From contig OX438744.1 in assembly GCA_949316235.1 (NCBI GenBank), forward strand, positions 30,562,778 to 30,626,777: DNA of 64,000 nucleotides. Reading direction: 5' to 3'. Below, piece by piece: positions 63,361-64,000 of this stretch (positions are counted from its first letter, which is position 1; each line of letters starts with the position of its first letter). The translations under genes were made by a program, and so were the position numbers. The notes beneath the pieces were generated by a model, which did not search any database, was not told where the DNA came from, and was given only the letters and a program-made list of their open reading frames with translations. This DNA is from Oegoconia quadripuncta (Eukaryota > Arthropoda > Insecta > Lepidoptera > Autostichidae).

Positions 63361-63946
63361 ACAATTTCGTGTTTTATTTCATTGGACCAACCCTAACGTA
63401 TTCTCGCATCGGCCGCACGTCATCGCGCGTTGTGCGCTTGGAAACGCTCCGTTGAGTCAAAGCCGTTAAGTTCATTTTTCCTCGCGTTCGCTTGACAGCT
63501 GGAAAGAATGCGTAGGTATTTGTCGTTTTGCAGGGAAGTGATGTATCTGTTACTTTAGTAACTTATTAGTAATCTGTGCTACAGGGGCGAATTAAAACAC
63601 CAACTGTGAGGTGGCCTCTAGTCTCACACAAATCCGCACTGGGACCTCCTGGTGGATGACATGTTAATGGCCTTTGAAACAGATAATTACAATTTTATCA
63701 CGAAAACTATGCCTGGTACTTAGCACTTTTAAACGATTCTCTCATTTCAAAATAATTAGTAATTTAACTTTACAAAAGTTAATGTGGATCTTGGAACTTT
63801 AAAAATCAATTTAATTTACAAAGAAATGAGACAATTAAACGAGAATGGTTTATTGGTGACACCTTATATCTACAATTCAATATTTACTGGCACTTACCAC
63901 TCACTTCATAGATCTAAAGCACACATAGAGAACACACACACATATG
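63361..63946. other. Unassigned; CpG-rich patch and an SINE tail trace
   Basis: CGCATCGGCCGCACGTCATC near 63406 is a small CpG-rich patch. 63580-63650 (GTGGCCTCTAGTCTCACACA) resembles the companion tail of the 5S-SINE at 24370. Confidence 0.4.
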
Positions 63947-64000
63947 TATGGTTATCCGTTATCTAGTATCCATAGTACAAGCTTTGCTTAGTGTTGGGAC
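63947..64000 (+). mobile_element. SINE-B 3' part, runs off the window
   Basis: GGTTATCCGTTATCTAGTAT and CATAGTACAAGCTTTGCTTA up to the last base. Confidence 0.85.

Overview
This window looks like a piece of a lepidopteran (moth or butterfly) nuclear genome. It is AT-rich with short scattered ORFs, no operons and no prokaryotic features. It is packed with repeats of the kind common in Lepidoptera: tRNA-headed SINEs, 5S rRNA-like SINE pieces, 5'-truncated RTE-, Jockey- and CR1-like LINE 3' ends, palindromic MITEs and Helitron-like fragments. The order is inferred from repeat content and from remembered family resemblance; no search was run.

Only one ORF has the length and composition of a maintained protein gene. 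It lies on the + strand at 54175-55518 (447 aa, no intron in the coding part). It resembles the DDE transposases of the Tc1/mariner (IS630-like) superfamily. It keeps the first catalytic Asp (D197), but the second and third acidic positions align with Asn (N268) and Lys (K352). No terminal inverted repeats were seen flanking it. An AG splice acceptor lies 5 bases upstream of its ATG. About 2.8 kb further upstream is a GC- and CpG-rich stretch (51139-51378) ending in CAG|GTAATT, a good candidate for a non-coding first exon. I read this as a candidate domesticated, catalytically dead transposase. It is the most interesting object in the window.

Region by region: 1-9 kb holds a CR1-like LINE end, a palindromic MITE, a ~150-bp tandem repeat, a SINE-interrupted LINE tail, a (GT)n tract, two further MITEs, two tandem poly(A) retroposons and a TTAA-bounded MITE carrying an RTE-like fragment. 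9.4-13.3 kb holds clear nested insertions: a LINE inside a MITE and a LINE inside a SINE, both with target-site duplications. 14-24 kb holds a poly(A) retroposon with a 13-bp target-site duplication, paired perfect palindromes, a GC-rich hairpin, a GC-rich unassigned block, LINE remnants and SINEs. 24-36 kb is SINEs, LINE tails, a second (GT)n tract, a two-copy repeat at 26 and 28 kb and two tandem Helitron-like pieces. 36-50 kb is Jockey-like tails, an inverted SINE duplication, a >100-bp-TIR MITE interrupted by a SINE, and a SINE inside a SINE. 50-56 kb holds the candidate gene with its putative 5' exon; the putative intron carries SINEs, an RTE-like fragment and a TTAA MITE. 56-64 kb is MITEs, SINEs, poly(A) retroposons, a 5S-like SINE, a GC-rich repeat and a possible remnant of a THAP/P-element-like transposon.

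Apart from the candidate gene, the coding signals are broken retrotransposon tails. The main biological content is a layered record of insertions, several of which can be ordered from the sequence.
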